Below the pieces are notes generated by a model. That model ran no database searches, had not been told where the DNA came from, and saw only the letters and a list, made by a program, of their open reading frames with translations. This document shows positions 1 through 5,974 of a stretch of DNA of 9,129 bases, piece by piece. This DNA is from an uncultured Chromatiaceae bacterium (GTDB lineage Bacteria > Pseudomonadota > Gammaproteobacteria > Enterobacterales > Alteromonadaceae). The DNA lies in NCBI GenBank assembly GCA_946482615.1, contig CAMLSF010000145.1, forward strand, positions 1 through 9,129, written 5' to 3'. The stretch's first letter is position 1. Each line of letters begins with the position of its first letter. Position numbers and translations under genes: made by a program.

Positions 1-8
1 GTAATTTA

Positions 9-173
9 CAAAACCGCCAGGTTTTGTGTTGTTGTCAACACACTTGTACCTCACTGTACATGGCAACAGCGTCCCGTTGATCGTCGCAGATCAGGTATTA
101 ATGAGACCTAAGACAACTTACTGACCCCAGGCGGGAGTTGGTTTGTTGTCTTATGTTTAATTATCCCGCCAGG
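9..173 (+). promoter_or_regulatory. Structured leader with two mutually exclusive stems ahead of the cation exporter
   Basis: Seen in sequence: small hairpins lie at 9-26 (CAAAACC/GGTTTTG), 25-42 (TGTGTTG/CAACACA), 45-60 (TGTAC/GTACA) and 78-93 (TGATC/GATCA). More important are two longer pairings. TAAGACAAC (109-117) matches GTTGTCTTA (145-153) over 9 bp, and GGCGGGA (130-136) matches TCCCGCC (164-170) over 7 bp. The arms interleave, so the two cannot form together as nested hairpins. The second stem ends directly against the AGG (171-173) that serves the ATG at 182. Known of the family: UPF0016 exporter genes are often controlled by the yybP-ykoY manganese riboswitch. I do not find its hallmark GGGGAGUAG loop here, so this is either a divergent or a different leader. 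The switching role is inferred. Confidence 0.5.
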
Positions 174-181
174 TGCAGTTT

Positions 182-745
182 ATGTATTTTGATGCCTTTG
201 TAGCCTCCTTCGCTTCTGTTGCTGTTGCAGAAATTGGTGATAAAACCCAGCTTTTGTCGTTATTCCTCGCGGCCCGTTTTCGCTCCCGTGGCGCTATCAT
301 TGCCGGTATTCTGGTGGCTACCTTATTAAACCATGCGGCATCGGCCTGGTTTGGCGCCTGGGTGGCGCAGTTTATTCCACAAGGTTGGCATGCCTGGCTG
401 TTAGGTGGTTCTTTTATTGCGGTGGCGCTGTGGTTGCTTATTCCGGATAAAGACGACAGCGAAGAAGTCAGCGTTTTAAAATACGGTGCCTTTTTTGCCA
501 GCTGTATTTTGTTTTTCCTGGCAGAAATTGGCGATAAAACTCAGGTGGCGACTGTATTGCTGGCAGCCACTTATCCTGAAACCTGGCAGGTAATTTTAGG
601 CACCACCATAGGCATGCTGGCAGCCAATGTACCAGTGGTTTATGCCGGTAGCTGGTTGCTGGAGCGTATTTCGCTCGACTGGGCGCGCCGTATGGCTTGT
701 GCGATTTTTATTTTGCTGGGTGTCATCACTATTCTGATGTACTAG
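182..745 (+). CDS. mneA: TMEM165/GDT1 (UPF0016) family Mn2+/Ca2+ exporter, MneA-like
   Basis: This inner-membrane cation exporter is 187 aa long, normal for bacterial members. The family signature E-x-G-D-K-T appears twice, as EIGDKT at residues 17-22 and again at 115-120. Each copy lies in a hydrophobic half, giving the usual internally duplicated fold of about six helices, and an acidic linker (DKDDSEE, about 89-95) joins the halves. The acidic residues of the two motifs form the cation site in this family, whose bacterial members (MneA in Vibrio) export manganese. Mn2+ specificity here is inferred from homology. I chose the ATG at 182 because AGG at 171-173 lies 8 nt upstream. A GTG at 173 would add three residues but overlaps that AGG and has no Shine-Dalgarno of its own. 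The structured leader suggests regulation at the RNA level. Confidence 0.9.
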   Translation: MYFDAFVASFASVAVAEIGDKTQLLSLFLAARFRSRGAIIAGILVATLLNHAASAWFGAWVAQFIPQGWHAWLLGGSFIAVALWLLIPDKDDSEEVSVLKYGAFFASCILFFLAEIGDKTQVATVLLAATYPETWQVILGTTIGMLAANVPVVYAGSWLLERISLDWARRMACAIFILLGVITILMY

Positions 746-755
746 TGCTTTTAAG

Positions 756-803
756 TTGCAGCCTCTATGCTAAAGCCGGTTTAGCTTGAGTAAGAGGCTG
801 CAA
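756..803 (+). promoter_or_regulatory. Nested hairpin sequestering the ribosome-binding site of the next gene
   Basis: TTGCAGCCTCT (756-766) is perfectly complementary to AGAGGCTGCAA (793-803), giving an 11-bp stem. Inside it, GCTAAA (769-774) pairs with TTTAGC (780-785). The 3' arm contains the only Shine-Dalgarno of the following gene (AGAGG, 793-797, 5 nt from the ATG) and the A of its start codon. On a transcript reading in from the exporter gene the site would be buried. No T-run follows, so this is not an intrinsic terminator. The regulatory role is inferred from the geometry. Confidence 0.6.
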
Positions 804-1264
804 TGAAACCCTTTGTATCTCTGTTGTGTTTAGTCTGTTATCCGCTCTGTTATTCGGTGTTGGCTCAGTGTGAACTCAGTTCACTTGAGCCATTAGTGGG
901 CCAGTGGCAGGCACAAACGAAAAAATCTGTGGTCAGTGAACACTGGCGCAAAGTCTCAGATCAAAGCTTTGAAGGTGTAGGCCAAACTTATGATCTAGCC
1001 GGCACACTCAAAGACAGCGAAGAATTACGCCTGGTGCAAATGCAAGGCACTGTTTTCTATCTTGCTAAAGTAAAACACAACCCGCTGCCAGTGGCTTTTG
1101 CATTAATCTCCTGTCAACACAACAGATTCCGCTTCGAAAATAAAGACCACGACTTTCCAAAACAGCTGGATTATCAACTGCTGTCTGCTGATTCGTTACA
1201 AGTGGATGTCAGCGATGGCGCAGGACAGGGCTTTCGGCTAAATTTTAACCGGAAAAAGGGCTAA
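803..1264 (+). CDS. Exported DUF6265-like protein
   Basis: The product is 153 aa. The N-terminus is a signal peptide: Lys2, a hydrophobic core to about residue 20, and likely cleavage after Ala21 (VLA-QCE). The residue before Cys23 is Gln, which does not fit a lipobox, so a soluble periplasmic protein is favoured over a lipoprotein. The mature part starts with a 'LVGQWQ' segment, continues with 'SEHWRKVSDQSFEG' and 'EELRLVQM', and carries 'FENKDHDFP' at 111-119. This pattern matches what I recall of the DUF6265 family, small probably beta-barrel proteins of unknown function. Cys23 and Cys104 are the only mature cysteines and could form a disulfide. The ATG at 803 has AGAGG 5 nt upstream, but both lie in a strong hairpin. 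Its promoter is unclear, and it may be co-transcribed with the exporter gene 57 nt upstream. Confidence 0.75.
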   Translation: MKPFVSLLCLVCYPLCYSVLAQCELSSLEPLVGQWQAQTKKSVVSEHWRKVSDQSFEGVGQTYDLAGTLKDSEELRLVQMQGTVFYLAKVKHNPLPVAFALISCQHNRFRFENKDHDFPKQLDYQLLSADSLQVDVSDGAGQGFRLNFNRKKG

Positions 1265-1280
1265 AGCAGTTCAGCTTTAG
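1261..1280 (+). terminator. Weak hairpin overlapping the stop codon of the DUF6265-like gene
   Basis: CTAAAGC (1261-1267) pairs with GCTTTAG (1274-1280) over 7 bp around a 6-nt loop, and the TAA stop (1262-1264) is in the 5' arm. Only GTTAGTATTC follows rather than a real T-run, so it is at best a weak terminator or a 3'-end stabilising stem. Confidence 0.3.
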
Positions 1281-1281
1281 G

Positions 1282-1311
1282 TTAGTATTCTCCGGCTGAG
1301 TCAAGTATAAT
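1282..1311 (+). promoter_or_regulatory. Candidate sigma-70 promoter for ygiQ
   Basis: A perfect -10 box TATAAT lies at 1306-1311. The best -35 at usable spacing is TTAGTA (1282-1287, 18-bp spacer), which matches only three of six positions, and there is no TG extension. Transcription would start near 1318, leaving a leader of about 23 nt before the GTG at 1341. The -10 and its placement between genes support it; the poor -35 lowers confidence. Confidence 0.5.
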
Positions 1312-1340
1312 GCGCGGCCATTTTTGGCAGGCAAAACCGA

Positions 1341-3608
1341 GTGAAGCAACAGATGCAAATGAATCAGGCCAATTTAAGAAAATCCGCAGCAGTGGACCGC
1401 ATGGCGGCTGAGCGGGGACTATTTTCTTATCCCAAATACTGGGCTGAGTCCTTTGGTACTGCACCTTTTTTGCCGATGAGCCGGGCCGAGATGAAAAAAC
1501 TCGGTTGGGACAGCTGCGATATTATTCTGGTGGTCGGTGACGCTTATGTTGATCACCCCAGCTTTGGTATGGCTGTGGTTGGCCGTATGCTGGAAAGTCA
1601 GGGTTTTCGTGTTGGTATTATCGCCCAGCCGGACTGGTCGTCCAAAGAGGCCTTTATGGCGCTTGGTAAACCTAATCTGTTTTTTGGCGTTTCTGCCGGC
1701 AATATGGACTCGATGATTAACCGTTACACAGCGGATAAAAAGTTACGCCACGATGATGCTTACACGCCGGGAAATGAAGGTGGTAAAAGACCTGACCGTG
1801 CTGTGATAGTGTATTCGCAGCGCTGTAAAGAAGCCTACAAAGATGTGCCTGTGATTATTGGCGGTATTGAGGCCAGCCTGCGCCGTATTGCCCATTATGA
1901 CTACTGGCAGGAAAAAGTCCGTCGCTCCATTATTTTTGATGCTAAAGCTGAATTGCTGATTTACGGTAACGCCGAACGTCCGCTGGTGGAAGTGGCGCAT
2001 CGTATTGCTAATGGCGAAGATATCAATACCCTGCACGATATCCGTGGCACAGCAGTGATCCGCAAAGAACCTTTACCGGATTGGCGTGGTGTGGATTCCA
2101 CCGCTATTGATAAAGTTGGCAAAATTGACCCTGTGCCTAATCCTTATGGCGCAGATGACGTGGGTTGTGGCACTTTTTCTGAATTTGCCCAGCAAGGTAT
2201 AGATTTAAGCAAAGCGCCTGAAGTGGAAGCCAAGCCTATACTGGTGCAACCGCCACGGCAAAAGCCCTGGGAAAAAACTTATGTGAAGTTGCCGGCTTTT
2301 GAGCAGGTGAGTGTCAATAAGCCCTTGTATGCTCATGCTTCGCGAATTCTGCACCAGGAAACTAACCCGGGTTGTGCCCGTGCTATTTTCCAGCGCCATG
2401 GCGACCGGTATTTATGGGTCAATCCACCGGCTTTTCCGCTGACTACAGAAGAGATGGACGGCGTCTTTGGCTTGCCTTATCAGCGCGTGCCACACCCTGT
2501 GTATGGCAAGGCCAAAATTCCTGCTTATGAGATGATCAAAACTTCGGTCAATATTATGCGGGGCTGTTTTGGCGGTTGTTCTTTTTGTTCTATCACCGAA
2601 CACGAAGGCCGTGTGATCCAAAGCCGTTCGCAGGAATCGATTTTAAAAGAGATTAAAGAAATTCGTGACAAAGTGCCGGGTTTTACCGGCGTGATCTCGG
2701 ATTTAGGTGGCCCAACCGCCAATATGTATCGTCTACGCTGTAAAAATCCAAAAGCTGAGCAAACCTGCCGCCGACCTTCTTGTGTTTATCCGACCATTTG
2801 CGAGCATATGGACACAGATCAAAGCCCGACTGTGGATTTATACCGCGCAGCGCGCAAGGTGGATGGTATTAAAAAAATTCTGGTTGCATCCGGTGTGCGT
2901 TACGACTTAGCAGTGGAAGATCCAAACTACGTCAAAGAGTTAGTGCAGCACCATGTCGGTGGCTATTTAAAAATAGCTCCTGAGCATACCGAAACCGGGC
3001 CTTTGTCGAAGATGATGAAACCAGGCATGGGCGCTTATGACAAGTTTAAAGAAATGTTCGACCGTTTCAGCCGTGAAGCTGGCAAAGAGCAGTACCTGAT
3101 CCCGTACTTTATTTCTGCGCATCCTGGCACCACAGATCGCGATATGGTGAATCTGGCACTCTGGCTAAAAGAGCGTGACTTTAAACTGGATCAGGTGCAG
3201 AACTTCTACCCAAGCCCTATGGCGAATGCGACCACCATCTATCACACCGAGATGAACTCGCTGAAAAATATCAAAGGCAATACCGAAGTGGTGCCTGTGC
3301 CTAAAGGCGAGCGTCAGCGCCGTTTGCATAAAGCTTTATTGCGTTACCACGACCCAAAAGGCTGGCCTATGATCCGCGAAGCTTTGGTCAAAATGGGCTT
3401 AAAACACCTGATTGGCAGAGGCAAAGCTTGTCTGGTGCCGGAAGAAGGCAAAGAAGATCTATTCCTGCGTGGCACCAAAGTACCGGGCAAAAAACCAGGT
3501 CAGGTGGCGTTAACCCGTCATACTGGGGTCAACCCGGCGGCTAAAGCGGTGGAGAAAATCAAACGCTCATCCGGTAAACCTTCGTTCAGCAAAAAAGCCA
3601 AAGGGTAA
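1341..3608 (+). CDS. ygiQ: YgiQ family radical SAM protein
   Basis: This is a 755-aa cytoplasmic radical SAM protein close to E. coli YgiQ along its length. The N-terminal radical-SAM-N domain (UPF0313) covers roughly residues 25-370 and includes the conserved stretches 'FLPMSRAEM', '[13 protein letters not shown]' and 'GGIEASLRR'. The cluster-binding motif C-x3-C-x2-C is intact at Cys409, Cys413 and Cys416, within '[21 protein letters not shown]'-type sequence. The DUF3362 region follows from about residue 610 ('QNFYPSP', '[13 protein letters not shown]'). The tail is lysine-rich. Known: the family is expected to bind a 4Fe-4S cluster and cleave S-adenosylmethionine; the substrate is not established. 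The GTG start has GGCAGG 9 nt upstream (1326-1331). ATGs at 1353 and 1359 lack a good Shine-Dalgarno. The extension before the E. coli-like start is about 14 residues. A GNAT gene follows after 4 nt. Confidence 0.95.
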   Translation: MKQQMQMNQANLRKSAAVDRMAAERGLFSYPKYWAESFGTAPFLPMSRAEMKKLGWDSCDIILVVGDAYVDHPSFGMAVVGRMLESQGFRVGIIAQPDWSSKEAFMALGKPNLFFGVSAGNMDSMINRYTADKKLRHDDAYTPGNEGGKRPDRAVIVYSQRCKEAYKDVPVIIGGIEASLRRIAHYDYWQEKVRRSIIFDAKAELLIYGNAERPLVEVAHRIANGEDINTLHDIRGTAVIRKEPLPDWRGVDSTAIDKVGKIDPVPNPYGADDVGCGTFSEFAQQGIDLSKAPEVEAKPILVQPPRQKPWEKTYVKLPAFEQVSVNKPLYAHASRILHQETNPGCARAIFQRHGDRYLWVNPPAFPLTTEEMDGVFGLPYQRVPHPVYGKAKIPAYEMIKTSVNIMRGCFGGCSFCSITEHEGRVIQSRSQESILKEIKEIRDKVPGFTGVISDLGGPTANMYRLRCKNPKAEQTCRRPSCVYPTICEHMDTDQSPTVDLYRAARKVDGIKKILVASGVRYDLAVEDPNYVKELVQHHVGGYLKIAPEHTETGPLSKMMKPGMGAYDKFKEMFDRFSREAGKEQYLIPYFISAHPGTTDRDMVNLALWLKERDFKLDQVQNFYPSPMANATTIYHTEMNSLKNIKGNTEVVPVPKGERQRRLHKALLRYHDPKGWPMIREALVKMGLKHLIGRGKACLVPEEGKEDLFLRGTKVPGKKPGQVALTRHTGVNPAAKAVEKIKRSSGKPSFSKKAKG

Positions 3609-3612
3609 AGCC

Positions 3613-4131
3613 ATGGCGATGGATGCTGTGCTTGAAACGCCTCGTTTAATCTTGCGCTCTTTTACGCTGGATGATGTGGATGCCATGTATCAGCTGATGA
3701 CAGTGCCTGACGTTATACGTTATGTCGGCAATAAACCAGCACAGTCGAAACAAGATGTGCTGGATTATTTGCAGCAACATCCGCTGCGGGATTATCAGGT
3801 TTATGGTTATGGCCGTTTTGCCTGCGTCTGGAAAGAAACGGGTCAGGTGATAGGTTTTAGCGGCATTAAATATCTGGAAGAAATTTCTGAGACTGAACTT
3901 GGCTACCGTTTTTTGCCAGAATTCTGGGGCAAGGGGTTGGCCACAGAAGCAGGCCAGGCTGTGATTGAATTTGCACAAGGCTTAGGACTGAAAAGATTGG
4001 TGGCTGTGATCCATCCACAGAATGAAGGCTCTAAGCTTGTGGCCACTAAATTAGGTTTTAGCCTGGAAGGGAAAACAGAATTATCTTTGCTTGAAAATCA
4101 GGATTTATTGCTGTTTTCCAGAACCATCTGA
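3613..4131 (+). CDS. GNAT family N-acetyltransferase, RimJ/RimL-like
   Basis: This 172-aa protein is a complete single GNAT domain of the Acetyltransf_3 type. It opens with the typical 'LETPRLILR' strand (7-15). The acetyl-CoA pyrophosphate-binding loop is 'FWGKGLATEA' (104-113), matching Q/R-x-x-G-x-G/A, and the C-terminal 'HPQNEGSKLVATKLGF' (134-149) carries the conserved Asn and the helix packing on CoA. The family transfers acetyl from acetyl-CoA to an amine, often a protein N-terminus or a small molecule; the substrate here cannot be read. AAAGGG (3600-3605) lies 7 nt before the ATG at 3613 and runs up to the ygiQ stop codon at 3606-3608, so the two genes are probably co-transcribed and translationally coupled. 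An ATG two codons later is a possible but weaker start. Confidence 0.9.
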   Translation: MAMDAVLETPRLILRSFTLDDVDAMYQLMTVPDVIRYVGNKPAQSKQDVLDYLQQHPLRDYQVYGYGRFACVWKETGQVIGFSGIKYLEEISETELGYRFLPEFWGKGLATEAGQAVIEFAQGLGLKRLVAVIHPQNEGSKLVATKLGFSLEGKTELSLLENQDLLLFSRTI

Positions 4132-4141
4132 GTTTTATAGT
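4115..4141 (+). promoter_or_regulatory. Possible promoter overlapping the end of the GNAT gene
   Basis: TATAGT (4136-4141) matches the -10 consensus at five of six positions, just after the GNAT stop codon. TTTCCA (4115-4120) is a possible -35 with a short 15-bp spacer. A start near 4148 would put the 10-bp inverted-repeat arm at 4150-4159 at the very 5' end of the transcript for the next two genes. The -35 is poor. Confidence 0.3.
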
Positions 4142-4149
4142 CTAAGGGC

Positions 4150-4221
4150 CAGAGCCTGAGCTTTGGCGTATTATTTCCCGCGCCATGTAAACAAGCCGCT
4201 TTAGTACTGATTCAGGCTCTG
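4150..4221 (+). repeat. Nested inverted repeat in the GNAT / membrane-protein gap
   Basis: CAGAGCCTGA (4150-4159) and TCAGGCTCTG (4212-4221) are perfect 10-bp inverted arms. Inside, TGGCG (4164-4168) pairs with CGCCA (4181-4185). No T-run follows the outer arm, and the following gene's Shine-Dalgarno at 4245 is outside it. It could be a 5' stabilising stem, a weak attenuator or an operator-type element; the sequence does not decide. Confidence 0.45.
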
Positions 4222-4253
4222 TTAAACTTTGCCGCCTTTTGCTTGGAGTTCGT

Positions 4254-4889
4254 ATGGCGTTGAAGTTTCCGCTCAATTTACAATCTGTTGCTGCACAATG
4301 GACCCTCTGTCTGCTGCTGGCTCTTGCTGCTATTTTGGCTTATCAGGCCAAGCCTTGGCTGGCATTTGCCTTGTTGCCAGAGCCTATGACCCAATCTCAA
4401 ATAAAACAAGCTAATGATTTTGAAGCTAAAAACCCTGAAGCAGCCCAGGTGATCCATGCTTATTTAGGGATCCGTGCTTTAATTGCCGAAGAAAAGCAAT
4501 TGTTGGAACAACATGCGGCCTGGGACGATCAGGACCGTGATGAAGGTTGGGCTGACGCCACTGAGTACCTGTTAGCCCATTTAGCTGTAACAACCACCAA
4601 TAATGAATTACGTATTCTTGATAGCGAATGCCGCAATACCTTGTGTCGTGTGAAGCTAATGGCGCCTACACCTTTGACCAAAGAATTTACCGCCAAGATC
4701 CTCGATTACGCCAAAGTATTAAAAGCGGGTGAGCTGGAATACGATGATTTGGAAACTTTACCTGGCGCTGTGTTATTAAAGCTCAAAGCTAATAAAAGAT
4801 ATAAGTTTGACGAGGCGACTACGGCAGATTTGTGGCCGGAAGAACGGAAACAATGGGAACAGGAGTTGAAAACATGGTACACAAAATAA
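4254..4889 (+). CDS. Single-pass membrane protein with periplasmic domain, unknown function
   Basis: I do not recognise this 211-aa protein. One hydrophobic helix (about 13-35) near a Lys-bearing N-terminus should anchor it in the inner membrane with the rest outside. The soluble part is acidic and mostly helical (about 45-120). It then has 'SECRNTLCRVKL' (125-135), with Cys126 and Cys131 five residues apart, each followed by Arg. This CR-x3-CR-hydrophobic pattern occurs in exported proteobacterial proteins and would suit a small disulfide-closed loop. The C-terminal third ends in a Trp- and Glu-rich helix. I chose the ATG at 4254 because GGAG (4245-4248) lies 5 nt upstream; an in-frame TTG at 4239 would add five residues without a Shine-Dalgarno. 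The next gene starts inside its 3' end, so the two proteins are probably made together. Confidence 0.75.
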   Translation: MALKFPLNLQSVAAQWTLCLLLALAAILAYQAKPWLAFALLPEPMTQSQIKQANDFEAKNPEAAQVIHAYLGIRALIAEEKQLLEQHAAWDDQDRDEGWADATEYLLAHLAVTTTNNELRILDSECRNTLCRVKLMAPTPLTKEFTAKILDYAKVLKAGELEYDDLETLPGAVLLKLKANKRYKFDEATTADLWPEERKQWEQELKTWYTK

Positions 4890-5107
4890 AATATCCGGCA
4901 GTCTTCCTGCTGGTGTATCTGCTCTGCGCTTTGGTTGATTTGGGGACCACCTATTACCGTCAGGCGAAAATTCCTGTGACTGAACACAGCAGTGCTGAAT
5001 TGTCTGAGGCTATGCAGCAATTGATGCAAAACCATCGTCTGACAGGCGCTGATTTGTCTCAGGCTATTAGTGATGTACAACAGCAAAAGAAACGTTATCT
5101 CGATTAA
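4874..5107 (+). CDS. Small single-pass membrane protein, unknown function
   Basis: This 77-aa protein has a positively charged N-terminus (MVHKIKYP), one membrane helix (about 8-24, 'AVFLLVYLLCALVDL') and a Gln-rich, probably helical C-terminal part ending 'QQKKRYLD'. The ATG at 4874 has AGGAG at 4861-4865, 8 nt upstream, both inside the preceding gene. The coding regions overlap by 16 nt in different frames, which suggests translational coupling and a joint role. An in-frame ATG at 4832 would give 91 aa but would extend 14 hydrophilic residues back into the neighbour without a better Shine-Dalgarno. I assign no function. Its TAA stop is interleaved with the stop of the convergent ygiD gene. 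Confidence 0.7.
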   Translation: MVHKIKYPAVFLLVYLLCALVDLGTTYYRQAKIPVTEHSSAELSEAMQQLMQNHRLTGADLSQAISDVQQQKKRYLD

Positions 5108-5883
5108 AGTCTGTTGGGACTTAGCTTAACGGACAACATACTTAAAGCCCCATATAAAATCTCATCGTTAAACAGACTGAGTTCATCCTGATCCTGCATG
5201 CTGCCAAGCACATAAAGTAAAGGTAAAAAGTGATCAGGATGGGGCACGGCCAGCCTGGCTGCCTCACCTAAAGTCTGATACTGAGCTATGGCTTCGAAGT
5301 TTTTGGTCAGTAAAAACTCTTTGATCTGTTGGTTAAATTGCTCAGCCCACAAAGGCGGCTGTGTGCTTTGCCAGTCCAGCATCCTCAGGTTATGCACCAC
5401 GTTGCCTGAGGCTACAATCATCACGCCTTGTTGACGCAGCGGCGCCAGCTTTTTCGCAAGCTCTAAGTGCTCTGCCGGTTTTAAATGCTGATCAAGGCTA
5501 AGTTGTACGACCGGGATATCGCCCCGGGGGAACATATGCATCAGTACAGACCAGGCACCGTGATCCAAACCCCAACTTAAATCCAGCTTGACCTGATGAG
5601 GAGAAAGTAAGCTTTTGATCTCTGAAGCCAATTCAGGGTTACCCGGAGCCGGGTATTGCACCTGATGTAACTCTTCAGGAAAACCATAAAAATCATGAAT
5701 AGTTCTGGGGCTTGTCATTGCAGTGACTGCCGTGCCCTGAGTGTACCAGTGCGCAGACACCATCAGGATAGCTTTGGGTTTTAAGCCCTGAACCGCAGAC
5801 TGCCATTGCTGTACCTGAGCATTTTGCTCCAGGGCGTTCATTGGGCTGCCGTGGCCAATAAACAACGCGGGTTCAATCGACAT
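5104..5883 (-). CDS. ygiD: 4,5-DOPA dioxygenase extradiol, YgiD family
   Basis: This 259-aa cytoplasmic enzyme belongs to the class III extradiol dioxygenase (LigB-type) superfamily and is close to E. coli YgiD, which opens the ring of L-DOPA between carbons 4 and 5 in vitro and binds zinc. Family residues are in place: His11 in 'GHGSPMN', His45 in 'SAHW', His164 in 'ASGNVVHN' and His218 in 'PHPDHFLPLLY'. These line up with the four E. coli active-site histidines. Other shared blocks are 'TIHDFYGFP' (61-69), 'YPAPGNP' (77-83) and 'LDHGAW' (106-111). The ATG at 5883 has GGAGG 6 nt upstream; a TTG at 5898 would add five residues but overlaps that site. The physiological substrate in this organism is unknown. 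It lies downstream of the cyclase gene on the same strand, separated by 87 nt with a promoter-like site. Confidence 0.93.
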   Translation of the reverse strand: MSIEPALFIGHGSPMNALEQNAQVQQWQSAVQGLKPKAILMVSAHWYTQGTAVTAMTSPRTIHDFYGFPEELHQVQYPAPGNPELASEIKSLLSPHQVKLDLSWGLDHGAWSVLMHMFPRGDIPVVQLSLDQHLKPAEHLELAKKLAPLRQQGVMIVASGNVVHNLRMLDWQSTQPPLWAEQFNQQIKEFLLTKNFEAIAQYQTLGEAARLAVPHPDHFLPLLYVLGSMQDQDELSLFNDEILYGALSMLSVKLSPNRL

Positions 5884-5910
5884 TTTGTGCCTCCACAAGG
5901 ATAAAATGCC

Positions 5911-5939
5911 AGTATAGAAGCGATAACTTCGATTGAATA
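5911..5939 (-). promoter_or_regulatory. Candidate promoter for ygiD
   Basis: On the minus strand, TATACT (5916-5911) matches the -10 consensus at five of six positions. TATTCA (5939-5934), 17 bp upstream, is a weak -35 with three of six matches. A start near 5904 gives a leader of about 20 nt containing the GGAGG ribosome-binding site. Confidence 0.4.
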
Positions 5940-5942
5940 TGG

Positions 5943-5974
5943 CTAAATTACGCTACTTTTGTTCGATAATTTAG
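5943..5974 (-). repeat. AT-rich inverted repeat at the end of the cyclase gene
   Basis: CTAAATTA (5943-5950) and TAATTTAG (5967-5974) are perfect 8-bp inverted arms with a 16-nt loop, overlapping the TAA stop of the diguanylate cyclase. The stem is weak and no T-run follows on the minus strand, so it is a poor terminator. It lies just upstream of the ygiD -35 and could equally be a protein-binding palindrome. Confidence 0.3.

Noticed and set aside
32..60. Promoter TTGTCA-17-TGTACA for the exporter gene
   Set aside because: The -35 is good (five of six), but the -10 matches only three positions and both boxes are arms of local hairpins. Not enough to annotate.
1..172. Canonical yybP-ykoY manganese riboswitch
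   Set aside because: The gene family makes it expected, but no GGGGAGUAG loop is seen. GGGAGTTGG at 133-141 is only a partial likeness and is too close to the start codon to leave room for the rest of the aptamer. I therefore call only a structured leader.
1743..2036. 97-aa reverse frame inside ygiQ
   Set aside because: It is antisense to conserved YgiQ sequence and shows no domain or start signal. The other short reverse frames in ygiQ are rejected likewise.
3646..3978. 110-aa reverse frame inside the GNAT gene
   Set aside because: It lies wholly antisense to a clear GNAT domain, has no recognisable motif and no ribosome-binding site. It is a shadow frame.
4706..5086. 126-aa minus-strand frame across the unknown gene pair
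   Set aside because: It opposes two frames with good Shine-Dalgarno sites and membrane-helix patterns, and its own sequence has no coherent features.
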